Of a stretch of DNA of 64,000 nt, positions 43,753-53,825 are shown one piece after another. Location of the stretch: the NCBI RefSeq assembly GCF_001586165.1, contig NZ_CP014608.1:1612001-1676000 (forward strand). Reading direction: 5' to 3'. How positions within the stretch are numbered: position 1 is the stretch's first letter; each line of letters opens with the position of its first letter. A program made the translations under genes and the position numbers. The DNA comes from Obesumbacterium proteus. GTDB lineage: Bacteria > Pseudomonadota > Gammaproteobacteria > Enterobacterales > Enterobacteriaceae. The notes below the pieces were generated by a model. It saw only the letters and a list, made by a program, of their open reading frames with translations, made no database searches and was not told the origin of the DNA.

Positions 43753-43794
43753 CATACTTGAAGCTGCTTCGCTGCTGGCTGCGCTTGTTACCCG
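43753..43794. repeat. Solo left half of the same palindromic element
   Basis: CATACTTGAAGCTGCTTC and the following GGCTGCGCT block repeat the left part of 43619-43746, without a right half. It ends 26 bases before the recC start. Confidence 0.7.
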
Positions 43795-43820
43795 CCAAAA
43801 ACTGAGTTATCGGAGAAAGC

Positions 43821-46800
43821 ATGTTTACTGTTTATCACTCGAACCAATTGGATCTGCTTAAGCAACTTATCGCGGCGCTTATTGAAGGCCAACCTTTGCA
43901 GAATCCTTTTGAGCAAGAAGTGATTTTGGTACAAAGCCCCGGTATGGCTCAGTGGCTACAGATGGAGTTAGCCAAACAGTTTGGCATTGCGGCGAATATT
44001 GAATTCCCCTTACCTGCCACCTTTATTTGGAATCTTTTTACTCAGGTAATGCCGGGTATTCCCAAGGAAAGCGCTTTTAGCAAAGATGCAATGACCTGGA
44101 AGCTGATGTGGCTGTTGCCACAAATGCTAGAGCAGGAGGCCTTTGCTCCACTGGCGCGTTATCTTTCTGACGATGAAGATCGTCGTAAGCACTTTCAACT
44201 CGCCGCTCGCGTGGCGGATCTGTATGACCAATATTTGGTGTATCGCCCTGAATGGCTACAGATTTGGGAGCGCGGTGAGCGTATTGATGGGCTGGATGAA
44301 GCTCAGCAGTGGCAGGCTCCGCTTTGGGTCGCGCTTAAAGAGTACACCGCGCAGCTTAACCAGCCTGAGTGGCACCGAGCCAATTTATATGAGCGCTTTA
44401 TTCATACCCTAGAGCAATCAACTGAGTGTCCGGCTGGGCTGCCTAAACGGGTCTTTATCTGTGGAATTGCGGCGCTGCCGCCGGTATATCTCGATGCGCT
44501 ACAGGCGCTGGGCAAGCATATTGATGTGCATCTGATGTTCACCAATCCGTGCCGCTATTACTGGGGTGATATTCAGGACTATGCCTTTCTTGCCAAGTTA
44601 CAGAGCCGTAAAAGGCGTCATCATATTCAGCGGCAACAAGAGATCGAACTCTTCCGCGATCCGCAAACTGCCTCTGAGCTGTTTAAACCCGACGGTGAGC
44701 AGGAGTTAAGTAATCCGCTGCTAGCATCATGGGGAAAACTGGGGCGCGATCACATGTATCTGCTGGCGCAGCGTGAACCACAGGAAGTACACGCGTTTGT
44801 GGATTTAGCCCCCGATAACTTACTCAAGCGTATCCAACACGATCTGTTGGAATTGGAAGATCATGCCCAAATTGTCGATCGGCCCGATCGTCTGGAAAGC
44901 AGTAACGGCAAGCGATTGCTGGATCTGAACGATCGCAGCATTAGCGTTAATCTATGCCATAGCCCTCAGCGTGAAGTCGAGGTGTTGCACGATCGGCTGC
45001 TGGATCTGTTTGCCGAAGATCCTTCTCTTACACCGCGTGATGTCATTGTTATGGTGGCAGATATCGACAGCTATACGCCGTTTATCCAAGCCGTATTTGG
45101 TAATGCGCCTCGCGAACGCTATTTACCTTTCGCTATTTCTGACCGCAGTGCGCGACAAGCACATCCGGTGATTCAGGCATTTCTCACCTTATTAGAGCTA
45201 CCCAACAGCCGGTTTACCTCCGAACACGTTTTAACTTTGCTTGAGGTGCCTGCCTTAGCTGAGCATTTTGGCATTAGTGAAGAGGGGCTACGTCGCTTAC
45301 GTCACTGGGTGGATGAATCCGGGATCCGCTGGGGTCTGGATGATGACAACGTGCGTGAGCTCGATCTTCCTGCGACAGGCCAGCACACGTGGCAATTTGG
45401 GTTAACCCGCATGCTGTTGGGTTATGCCATGGATAGCCGCTGTGGTGACTGGAACGGGGCTCTTCCATACGACGAATCGAGCGGCCTGATTGCCGAATTG
45501 GCTGGCCAGCTTGCCGACTTATTGATGAGGCTCAGCGAGTGGCGCACGCGTTTGAGCGGCGAATATCGAGTACAAGAGTGGCAGCCGTTATGCCGTGAGA
45601 TGCTCAATGAGTTCTTCGTTCAGGATAGCGAAACGGAAACCGTTCAGGCATTGATTGAACAACAGTGGCTAAAAGTCATTGGCTACGGGATCAGCGCTGA
45701 GTATCCACAGGCCATTCCGCTCTCAATACTGCGTGATGAGCTGGTTTCACGCTTGGACAATGAGCGAATTAGCCAACGTTTTCTGGCGGGGCCAATTAAC
45801 TTCTGTACGCTGATGCCAATGCGATCCATCCCTTTCAAAGTGGTTTGTCTGCTTGGCATGAATGATGGCATCTATCCTCGTACCATTGCACCGCTTGGCT
45901 TTGATCTGATGGCAAACAAGGTACAGCGCGGTGACCGAAGCCGTCGAGACGATGACCGTTATCTGTTTCTCGAAGCGCTGCTTTCCGCACAGGAGCGTCT
46001 GTATATCAGCTATATAGGCCGCTCGATTCAGGATAATGCGCCACGTTATCCCTCGGTGCTCGTCAGCGAGTTGATGGAATATATTGCCCAAAGCCATCAT
46101 TTGCCGGGGGATGAGAAGCATGATGTTGATAGCAGCGCCCAGCGAGTGATGGACTATCTGCAAATTGAGCATCCGCGTGTGCCTTTTGCCACCGAAAACT
46201 ATGTTAATGACAGCGAAAGTCAGAGCTATGCCGCTGAGTGGCTACCTGCGGCGCAGCGCGCCGGAGAAGCGCATCAGGCGTTTGCTCAGTCGCTGCCGCT
46301 AGAAGATATTTCGATGGTGACGCTCGACGATCTCATTCGTTTCTACCGTCATCCTGTGCGTGCCTTTTTCCAAATGCGCCTCGGGGTAAACTTTATTTTA
46401 GAAGAGACGGAATTGCCTGATGAAGAGCCGTTTACACTGGATAACCTCAGCCGCTATAAGTTGAATAGCCAACTGCTAAACCAACTCATTGATGGCGAAG
46501 AGCCCACTGCGCTATTTCGTCGTATCCGCTCGGCGGGCGGCTTGCCATACGGGGCTTTTGGCGAGATCTACTGGGAAAAACAGCAGGAAGAGATGCAAGA
46601 AGTGGCAGCCAAGGTTCGAGAGTATCGCACCACGGGCCACAGTATCGAAATTGATGATGTGCTAGACGCTGTGCGGCTAACCGGCTGGCTGCAGCAGGTT
46701 CAGGATAATGGCTTAGTGCGCTGGCGGCCTGCGGTGTTAGGCGCGGTAGACGGCATGGCTCTCTGGATTGAGCACCTGTTTTATTGCCTTAGTGGCGGAG

Positions 46801-47192
46801 AAGGTGAAAGCCGTTGCTTTGGACGTCAAAACTCGGCATGGCATTTTGCTGCTATGAGTAAAAAAGAGGCCGAGAAAGCGTTACTGCCCTTGATTGAAGG
46901 GTATCGACAAGGCCGCAGCAGCCCGCTCTTGCTGTTACCTAAAACGGGCTGGGCATGGCTGAATAGCTGTTTCGATAAAGATTCTGGCGCTGTTGATTGG
47001 GATGAACAAACTCAGTCTAAGGCGCAAATGAAGCTACTGCTGGCATGGCAGGGCGACCAGCGGGTGATAGGAGAAGGCTCCGATCCCTATATTCAACGCG
47101 TCATGCGTACCATGGACGAAAAGAGACTGCGCGAAATTCAGCAACTGGCTGAATACTATTATTTGCCATTAGCGCGGAGTAATTCGGCCTGA
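43821..47192 (+). CDS. recC: Exodeoxyribonuclease V gamma subunit RecC
   Basis: 1123 residues, close to the E. coli length. Non-catalytic subunit of RecBCD; it splits the duplex and recognises Chi. Seen: VYHSNQLDLLKQLI at the N terminus, SPGMAQWLQMELA and ICGIAALPPVYLDAL segments of the inactive helicase folds, and an inactive nuclease-like C terminus. ATG follows GGAGAAAGC. It stands apart from ptrA-recB-recD by 151 bases. Confidence 0.95.
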   Translation: MFTVYHSNQLDLLKQLIAALIEGQPLQNPFEQEVILVQSPGMAQWLQMELAKQFGIAANIEFPLPATFIWNLFTQVMPGIPKESAFSKDAMTWKLMWLLPQMLEQEAFAPLARYLSDDEDRRKHFQLAARVADLYDQYLVYRPEWLQIWERGERIDGLDEAQQWQAPLWVALKEYTAQLNQPEWHRANLYERFIHTLEQSTECPAGLPKRVFICGIAALPPVYLDALQALGKHIDVHLMFTNPCRYYWGDIQDYAFLAKLQSRKRRHHIQRQQEIELFRDPQTASELFKPDGEQELSNPLLASWGKLGRDHMYLLAQREPQEVHAFVDLAPDNLLKRIQHDLLELEDHAQIVDRPDRLESSNGKRLLDLNDRSISVNLCHSPQREVEVLHDRLLDLFAEDPSLTPRDVIVMVADIDSYTPFIQAVFGNAPRERYLPFAISDRSARQAHPVIQAFLTLLELPNSRFTSEHVLTLLEVPALAEHFGISEEGLRRLRHWVDESGIRWGLDDDNVRELDLPATGQHTWQFGLTRMLLGYAMDSRCGDWNGALPYDESSGLIAELAGQLADLLMRLSEWRTRLSGEYRVQEWQPLCREMLNEFFVQDSETETVQALIEQQWLKVIGYGISAEYPQAIPLSILRDELVSRLDNERISQRFLAGPINFCTLMPMRSIPFKVVCLLGMNDGIYPRTIAPLGFDLMANKVQRGDRSRRDDDRYLFLEALLSAQERLYISYIGRSIQDNAPRYPSVLVSELMEYIAQSHHLPGDEKHDVDSSAQRVMDYLQIEHPRVPFATENYVNDSESQSYAAEWLPAAQRAGEAHQAFAQSLPLEDISMVTLDDLIRFYRHPVRAFFQMRLGVNFILEETELPDEEPFTLDNLSRYKLNSQLLNQLIDGEEPTALFRRIRSAGGLPYGAFGEIYWEKQQEEMQEVAAKVREYRTTGHSIEIDDVLDAVRLTGWLQQVQDNGLVRWRPAVLGAVDGMALWIEHLFYCLSGGEGESRCFGRQNSAWHFAAMSKKEAEKALLPLIEGYRQGRSSPLLLLPKTGWAWLNSCFDKDSGAVDWDEQTQSKAQMKLLLAWQGDQRVIGEGSDPYIQRVMRTMDEKRLREIQQLAEYYYLPLARSNSA

Positions 47193-47343
47193 TAGAGGTC
47201 CAACATATGTGATTTTGTGAGGTTGAATTTGCGTGAACGCTAAGTCTGCCTTAACGTGGTATTTATTTTTAAGCTGAAACGGTATCTGAATCACTCTATT
47301 TTTCAGCATTATGCTATCTGTCGCTGACAGTATTTTGGGGTAA

Positions 47344-50268
47344 ATGATGGTTAGGTTTTTCATGCGTAGGCAGTTATCCATCCTGACGGTATTTGCATTC
47401 TTGCTGACGAGCGCGTCGCTGTTGTGGATACCGGCTAGTTCAGCAAAAATTGAGCCTGCTGGCTGGCAGGCATTGGCGGAAAAGATTGATAAAAGCGCCA
47501 GCGATCCGCGTCTCTATCAGGCGATTAAGCTTGATAACGGTATGAAGGTGATCTTAGTTTCAGACAAAGATGCGCCTAAATCTCTTGCTGCGCTGGCTTT
47601 GCCCGTGGGTTCGCTTGAAGATCCTAACTCACAGCTGGGTTTAGCTCATTACCTTGAACATATGGTTCTGATGGGGTCAAAGCGCTATCCACAGGCTGAT
47701 AATTTATCCGAGTTTCTGAAAAAGCATGGCGGAAGCCACAATGCGAGCACGGCGTCTTATCGCACTGCGTTTTATCTTGAGGTCGAAAATGATGCCTTGT
47801 CGCCAGCCGTTGACCGTTTAGCGGATGCCATTGCCGAACCCTTACTTGATCCGGTGAATGCCGACCGCGAGCGTAATGCGGTGAACGCTGAGCTAACGAT
47901 GGCGCGTTCACGTGATGGAATGCGAATGGCTCAGGTTTCAGCCGAAACGCTCAACCCAGAACATCCAAGCGCTCGTTTCTCCGGTGGTAATCTGGAAACG
48001 CTGAGTGATAAGCCGAACAGCAAACTTCATCAAGAGCTGGTTTCGTTCTATCACCGCTATTATTCCGCCAATCTGATGGTTGGCGTGATTTACAGTAATC
48101 AACCGCTTCCTAACCTTGCCAAGCTGGCCGTGACCTCTTTTGGCCGTATTCCAAACCGCGATGCGAGCGTACCGCCTATTACGGTACCGGCGGTAACGCC
48201 GGAACAGCAGGGAATTATCATTCATTACGTCCCTGCGCAGCCGCGCAAGATGCTGAAAATTGAGTACCGCATTGAAAATAATAGCGCGGCGTTTCGCAGT
48301 AAAACCGATACCTATATTGCTTATTTGATCGGTAATCGTAGCAAAAACACGCTATCTGATTGGTTACAAAAGCAGGGATTAGCAGAGTCTATCGGTGCGG
48401 GTGCAGACCCAATGATCGATCGTAATGGTGGCGTGTTCTCTATCAGCGTTTCACTCACCGATAAAGGCTTGGCCGAGCGCGATCGCGTGATTGCCGCCGT
48501 GTATGATTATTTAAAATTGCTGCGTGAACAGGGCGTTAAGCAAAGCTATTTCGATGAAATTGCTCACGTGCTCGATCTTGATTTCCGCTATCCATCCATC
48601 ACGCGCGACATGGATTACATCGAATGGCTGGTCGACAACATGCTGCGTGTGCCTGTGCAAAACGTTCTCGATTCTTCCTATCTGGCCGATAGATATGATC
48701 CACAGGCCATTAATGCGCGTCTGGCGAGCATGACGCCTGAAAATGCCCGAATTTGGTTTATCAGCCCGAATGAGCCTCATAACAAAACCGCGTATTTTGT
48801 TGATGCGGCTTATCAGGTTGATCGTATTACCGCGCAGCAGTTCGCCGCATGGAACAACTTAGAGCAGCGTATTTCTTTATCTCTGCCAGCGTTGAACCCT
48901 TACATTCCAGATGATTTTTCGCTTATCAAGCCGGTTCAACCACGCCTGACAAAACCGGAGATGGTGTTGAATCAGCCGGGGCTGCGTGCGTTGTATATGC
49001 CAAGCCGCTATTTTGCCGATGAGCCAAAGGCCAATATCACGCTTTCGCTACGTAACAAAGTCGGTCGTGATGGAGCAAAAGAGCAGGTGATGTTTGCCCT
49101 GACTGATTATCTAGCCGGTGTTGAACTTGATCAGCTTGCCTATCAGGCTTCGATTGGTGGGATTAGTTTCTCAACCACCTACAACGACGGTTTAACGATT
49201 AACGCCAACGGCTTTACCCAGCGCTTACCGCAGCTGCTGACGACGCTGGTGGAAGGCTATGCCGGATTTGACGCCAGCGAAGAGCATCTGGAGCAGGCTA
49301 AGTCATGGTATCGCGAACAGCTTGATTCAGCGGATAAGGCTAAGGCGTTTGAACAGGCTATGCAGCCGATTCAGGCGCTATCAAGCGTGCCTTACACCGA
49401 ACGCAGCGAGCGAAGAGCGCTGCTGGATGGTATTACGCTAAGCGATATTAAAAACTATCGTAGTCAGCTAATTGAAGGCGCAACGCCAGAGTTGCTGGTC
49501 GTGGGCAATATGACCGCCATTCAGGTGAAAGCCTTGGCGCAAAACATTCGCGATCGGCTCAAGTGCGGCGGTACGCTCTGGTGGCATGGAAAGGATGTGG
49601 TGATTGAGCATAAGCAGCTTGCCAATATCCAACGAGCTGGTAGCAGCAGCGACTCCGCGTTAGGCGCCGTTTATATCCCAACGGGATATGATGAAATTCA
49701 GGGGATGGCCTACAGTAATCTGCTGAGCCAAATTATTCAGCCATGGTTCTACGACCAGCTGCGTACCAAAGAACAGTTGGGATATGCCGTCTTTGCATTC
49801 CCATCATCCATTGGTAACCAGTGGGGGATCGGCTTCTTGCTGCAAAGTAATAATCAGGCGCCCGACTATCTGTATAACCGTTACCTAGAGTTTTATGGTC
49901 AGGCAGATAAGCGTTTGAAAGCGCTGAAAGAGGCTGATTTTAATCAGTATAAACTTGCTTTGGTTAATCAGCTGCGCCAGCGTCCACAGACGTTGGATGA
50001 AGAAGCTGGCCGCTTTGCGAATGATTTTGACCGTGGCAATTTCGAGTTCAATACACGCGACAAGTTGATCAAACAAATTGATATGTTACATCGTGACAAT
50101 ATCGTGACGTACTACCATCAGGCGGTGATTAAACCGCAGGGGATGGCGCTGTTGTCTCAGGTGCTCGGTGGTCATGCCAATGGGCATTACGCGGCGCCAA
50201 AAGGATGGACAACTTACCAAAATGCCTCTGCGCTGCAGCAAACTCTGCCCGTTAAGGTTGCTCCATAA
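47344..50268 (+). CDS. ptrA: Pitrilysin (protease III) PtrA
   Basis: 974 residues, periplasmic M16 zinc protease of the insulin-degrading enzyme type. Seen: signal peptide with hydrophobic core at about 10-30, inverted zinc motif HYLEH at 102-106, the distal Glu in ERNAVNAELTMARSRDG, then three further M16 domains without zinc motif. Start choice: ATG 47344, 47347 or 47362 (MRRQLSIL) are all in frame; the last gives a shorter leader. Always lies between recC and recB in this group, without known role in repair. Its stop overlaps the recB ATG by one base. Confidence 0.94.
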   Translation: MMVRFFMRRQLSILTVFAFLLTSASLLWIPASSAKIEPAGWQALAEKIDKSASDPRLYQAIKLDNGMKVILVSDKDAPKSLAALALPVGSLEDPNSQLGLAHYLEHMVLMGSKRYPQADNLSEFLKKHGGSHNASTASYRTAFYLEVENDALSPAVDRLADAIAEPLLDPVNADRERNAVNAELTMARSRDGMRMAQVSAETLNPEHPSARFSGGNLETLSDKPNSKLHQELVSFYHRYYSANLMVGVIYSNQPLPNLAKLAVTSFGRIPNRDASVPPITVPAVTPEQQGIIIHYVPAQPRKMLKIEYRIENNSAAFRSKTDTYIAYLIGNRSKNTLSDWLQKQGLAESIGAGADPMIDRNGGVFSISVSLTDKGLAERDRVIAAVYDYLKLLREQGVKQSYFDEIAHVLDLDFRYPSITRDMDYIEWLVDNMLRVPVQNVLDSSYLADRYDPQAINARLASMTPENARIWFISPNEPHNKTAYFVDAAYQVDRITAQQFAAWNNLEQRISLSLPALNPYIPDDFSLIKPVQPRLTKPEMVLNQPGLRALYMPSRYFADEPKANITLSLRNKVGRDGAKEQVMFALTDYLAGVELDQLAYQASIGGISFSTTYNDGLTINANGFTQRLPQLLTTLVEGYAGFDASEEHLEQAKSWYREQLDSADKAKAFEQAMQPIQALSSVPYTERSERRALLDGITLSDIKNYRSQLIEGATPELLVVGNMTAIQVKALAQNIRDRLKCGGTLWWHGKDVVIEHKQLANIQRAGSSSDSALGAVYIPTGYDEIQGMAYSNLLSQIIQPWFYDQLRTKEQLGYAVFAFPSSIGNQWGIGFLLQSNNQAPDYLYNRYLEFYGQADKRLKALKEADFNQYKLALVNQLRQRPQTLDEEAGRFANDFDRGNFEFNTRDKLIKQIDMLHRDNIVTYYHQAVIKPQGMALLSQVLGGHANGHYAAPKGWTTYQNASALQQTLPVKVAP

Positions 50269-53200
50269 TGACTCAGGCACAAACGTTAGATGCTTTGGCG
50301 CTGCCGCTGATTGGGGAGCGCCTGATTGAGGCCTCAGCCGGTACAGGTAAAACATTTACCATCGCGGCGCTGTATCTGCGTTTGCTGTTGGGGCTGGGAG
50401 GCGAGAATGCTTTTCCTCGCCCCCTGTCCGTAGAAGAAATTCTGGTTGTGACCTTTACCGAAGCGGCGACCGAAGAGCTGCGTGGGCGCATTCGTAGCAA
50501 TATCCACGATCTACGGCTGGCCTGCGTGCGTGGCAGTAGCACCAATCCGCTGTTGTCTGATTTGCTCGATCTTATCGATGATAAAACCGATGCGGTAAGC
50601 CAATTATTAGCGGCAGAGCGCCAAATGGACGAAGCCGCTATTTATACCATCCACGGTTTTTGTCAGCGAATGCTCAGCAACAATGCCTTTGAGTCTGGCA
50701 TTCTGTTCCAGCAAACCTTGGTTCAGGATGAGCTACCGCTGCGCCGCCAAGCCTGCGCCGATTTTTGGCGTCGGCACTGTTATCCGTTGCCGCTGAATAT
50801 TGCGGCGGTGGTGAGCCAAGAGTGGAGCGGTCCTGAACAGCTGCTGAGTGATTTACAGCCCTATCTGCATGGGGAGCTGCCCGAATTACGCCAAGTGATT
50901 GCCGATGACGAAACGCTGGCTCAGCGACACCAGCAAATTATTGAGCGCATTGATGCCGTGAAATCCCAGTGGCGCGCAGCCGCTGGCGAAATTGAAAGCC
51001 TGATCGCGGATTCCGGCGTAGACAAACGCAGCTACAGCAGCCGTTATCTACCTAAATGGCTAGCTGCGGTTGGCGACTGGTCGGCCGCCGAGACGCTGGA
51101 TTATCAATTACCCGATGAGCTCAAACGTTTTGGCCAGAACATCCTGTTGGAAAAGACCAAGAAAGGTACGCCCCCACAGCATGCCGTGTTTGTCGCGATC
51201 GATCAGCTACTGGTTGAACCGTTGTCCCTGCGTGACTTGCTGTTATCGCGTGCCTTAAGCGAAGTTCGCACCAGCGTTCAGCAGGAAAAGCGCCAGCATG
51301 CGCAGTTAGGCTTTGATGATTTGCTCAGCCGCCTTTCACAGGCGTTACAGCAACCCGGTGGTGAGATGCTGGCTCAGGCGATCCGCCAGCGTTATCCCGT
51401 GGCGATGATCGATGAGTTTCAAGATACCGATCCCCAGCAATATGGCATCTTCCAAGCGATCTATTTCCAGACAGAGCGCGCCCAGCAATCAGACTCGGCG
51501 CTGTTGCTGATTGGCGATCCTAAACAGGCTATTTACGCTTTTCGCGGTGCAGACATTTTTACCTACATGTATGCGCGTAGCGAAGTGAAACATCATTATA
51601 CGCTGGGCACTAACTGGCGCTCATCGCCCGGTATGGTGGCAGCGGTCAATCAGGTTTTCTCCACGATTGCATCCCCTTTTCTTTTCGAAGATATTCCGTT
51701 TTTGCCGGTTGAAGCGGCTAAAAATAACCAGGCGCTGCGTTTTGAAATTGAAGGGCAGCGTCAGCAAGCCATGCATATTTGGCTGCAATCCGGCGAAGGC
51801 TGCGGCACCGTTGAATATCAACAGTCATTGGCAACACAGTGTGCGGCCCAAATTCGCGATTGGCTGACGGCGGGGCAGCAGGGCAAAGCATTGCTCTACT
51901 CCAATAAAAATCAGCCGAAACCCGTAGAAGCATCAGACATCACCATTCTGGTGCGCAGCCGCGCTGAAGCGGCGTTAATTCGTGATGCGCTGAGCGCGCT
52001 GGCGATCCCTTCTGTCTATTTATCTAACCGTGACAACGTTTTTGAAACGCCGGAAGCGCGCGATTTGCTGTGGCTCTTGCAAGCCGTGCTGGCTCCAGAA
52101 CAGGAACGACTGTTGCGCAGCGCTCTGGCAACCAGTTTGATGGGGCTGAACTCGCAGCAGATTAACCATTTCAATCAGGACGAGCGCTTGTGGGATGCGC
52201 TGGTTGATGAATTCGATGGTTATCGTCAGCGCTGGCAAAAGCAGGGTGTATTGCCCATGCTGCGTGAAATCATGGTGAGCAGAAATCTGGCCGAGAATCT
52301 GTTGGCCAGTGAGGGCGGTGAACGACGCCTAACGGATGTGCTACACATCGGTGAACTGTTGCAGGAAGCGTCGCTAACGCTAGATAGCGAACCGGCATTG
52401 CTGCGTTGGTTAGCGCAGCAAATTGATAATCCCGCGGTGCAGTCGGAAAACCAGCAGCTTCGTTTAGAAAGCGATCGCCATTTAGTGCAGGTGGTGACCA
52501 TCCATAAATCGAAAGGGCTCGAGTTTCCGATAGTGTGGCTGCCATTTATTGGCAGTTATCGGCTGCAAAAACAGCCGTTGTATCACGACAGAGATAATTT
52601 CAAAGCGGTGCTCGATCTTAACTATAACGATGATGCGGTTAAGCTGGCGGAAGAAGAGCGCTTGGCGGAAGACTTACGCCTGCTCTATGTTGCGCTCACC
52701 CGTTCTGTTTATCACTGTAGCCTCGGGCTGGCTCCTCTGTTTTTAGGTGGTCGAAAAAAACAGGGTGAAACTGACGTGCATAACAGCGCCATCGGATACC
52801 TGCTACAAAAAGGTGAGCCCGGTGATGCCGGGTTGCTGTTGGAGTGTCTCCAGCGCCTACAAAATGACGATATCGTGGTGACGCCTGTTTCCAGTGAGGA
52901 TACCTCACCGTGGGTGCCTAATGCTCCTGAAGCACAGGATCTTCAAGCCAAGTTGTTTACCCGTAAGATGCAAGATGACTGGCGTGTCACCAGTTATTCA
53001 GGGTTACAGCAGCACAGCAGCACGCCGTTTTTCGACTTGCTGCCTAAACTTGATGTGGATGCGGTGGGGGAATCTGATATTGAAACCACGCCAGAGCTCA
53101 CACCGCATACGTTCCCTAAAGGTGCGGCACCGGGGACCTTTTTACATAGTTTATTAGAACCGTTGGATTTCACTCAGCCACGCGATCTTGAATGGCTGAG

Positions 53201-53825
53201 CGAGCAGGTGACTCTGCAAGGATTGGATGACCAGTGGGTTCCTGTACTCGATCGTTGGCTAGAGGCTATTTTACGCGCCCAGTTAGCTGAAACTGGGCCC
53301 TGTTTAGCGCAGCTTCCACCAAGCCAAATTCAGGCCGAACTACAGTTTTATTTGCCGATTGAACAGCTGCTAAAGAGCGCTGAACTGGATGCCCTGATTA
53401 AACGTTATGATCCACTTTCCGCTCAGTGCGATCCGTTAGATTTCCGTCAGGTTCGCGGCATGTTGAAAGGCTTTATCGACTTAGTCTTTTTCTGGCAAGG
53501 GCGCTATTACGTGTTGGATTATAAGTCCAATTGGTTAGGTGCCGACGAAAATGCCTATACACCAGAGGCGATGGCGGGGGCGATGGCAGAACACCGCTAC
53601 GATTTCCAATACCAGCTTTACTCATTGGCGCTGCATCGCTATTTGCGCCATCGGCTGCCTGATTACCAATACGAGCAGCATTTCGGCGGCGTTTTCTACT
53701 GCTTCCTACGCGGGATGTCGCCAGATAAACCGGGGCAGGGTGTTTTTCATTGTCGTCCAGATGTCGCGCTCATTGAGGGAATGGATAAGCTCTTTAGTTC
53801 CGCCTCGGAGGACGCAACATGCTGA
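50268..53825 (+). CDS. recB: Exodeoxyribonuclease V beta subunit RecB
   Basis: 1185 residues. UvrD-like 3'-5' helicase plus nuclease. Seen: Walker A ASAGTGKT at 22-29, helicase motif MIDEFQDTDPQQ near 384-395, IGDPKQAIYAFRGAD, HKSKGLEFPIVWLP, and the nuclease motif VLDYKSN with Asp1084 and Lys1086. It loads RecA after Chi. Start overlaps ptrA by one base; end overlaps recD by 7 bases. Confidence 0.96.
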   Translation: MTQAQTLDALALPLIGERLIEASAGTGKTFTIAALYLRLLLGLGGENAFPRPLSVEEILVVTFTEAATEELRGRIRSNIHDLRLACVRGSSTNPLLSDLLDLIDDKTDAVSQLLAAERQMDEAAIYTIHGFCQRMLSNNAFESGILFQQTLVQDELPLRRQACADFWRRHCYPLPLNIAAVVSQEWSGPEQLLSDLQPYLHGELPELRQVIADDETLAQRHQQIIERIDAVKSQWRAAAGEIESLIADSGVDKRSYSSRYLPKWLAAVGDWSAAETLDYQLPDELKRFGQNILLEKTKKGTPPQHAVFVAIDQLLVEPLSLRDLLLSRALSEVRTSVQQEKRQHAQLGFDDLLSRLSQALQQPGGEMLAQAIRQRYPVAMIDEFQDTDPQQYGIFQAIYFQTERAQQSDSALLLIGDPKQAIYAFRGADIFTYMYARSEVKHHYTLGTNWRSSPGMVAAVNQVFSTIASPFLFEDIPFLPVEAAKNNQALRFEIEGQRQQAMHIWLQSGEGCGTVEYQQSLATQCAAQIRDWLTAGQQGKALLYSNKNQPKPVEASDITILVRSRAEAALIRDALSALAIPSVYLSNRDNVFETPEARDLLWLLQAVLAPEQERLLRSALATSLMGLNSQQINHFNQDERLWDALVDEFDGYRQRWQKQGVLPMLREIMVSRNLAENLLASEGGERRLTDVLHIGELLQEASLTLDSEPALLRWLAQQIDNPAVQSENQQLRLESDRHLVQVVTIHKSKGLEFPIVWLPFIGSYRLQKQPLYHDRDNFKAVLDLNYNDDAVKLAEEERLAEDLRLLYVALTRSVYHCSLGLAPLFLGGRKKQGETDVHNSAIGYLLQKGEPGDAGLLLECLQRLQNDDIVVTPVSSEDTSPWVPNAPEAQDLQAKLFTRKMQDDWRVTSYSGLQQHSSTPFFDLLPKLDVDAVGESDIETTPELTPHTFPKGAAPGTFLHSLLEPLDFTQPRDLEWLSEQVTLQGLDDQWVPVLDRWLEAILRAQLAETGPCLAQLPPSQIQAELQFYLPIEQLLKSAELDALIKRYDPLSAQCDPLDFRQVRGMLKGFIDLVFFWQGRYYVLDYKSNWLGADENAYTPEAMAGAMAEHRYDFQYQLYSLALHRYLRHRLPDYQYEQHFGGVFYCFLRGMSPDKPGQGVFHCRPDVALIEGMDKLFSSASEDATC

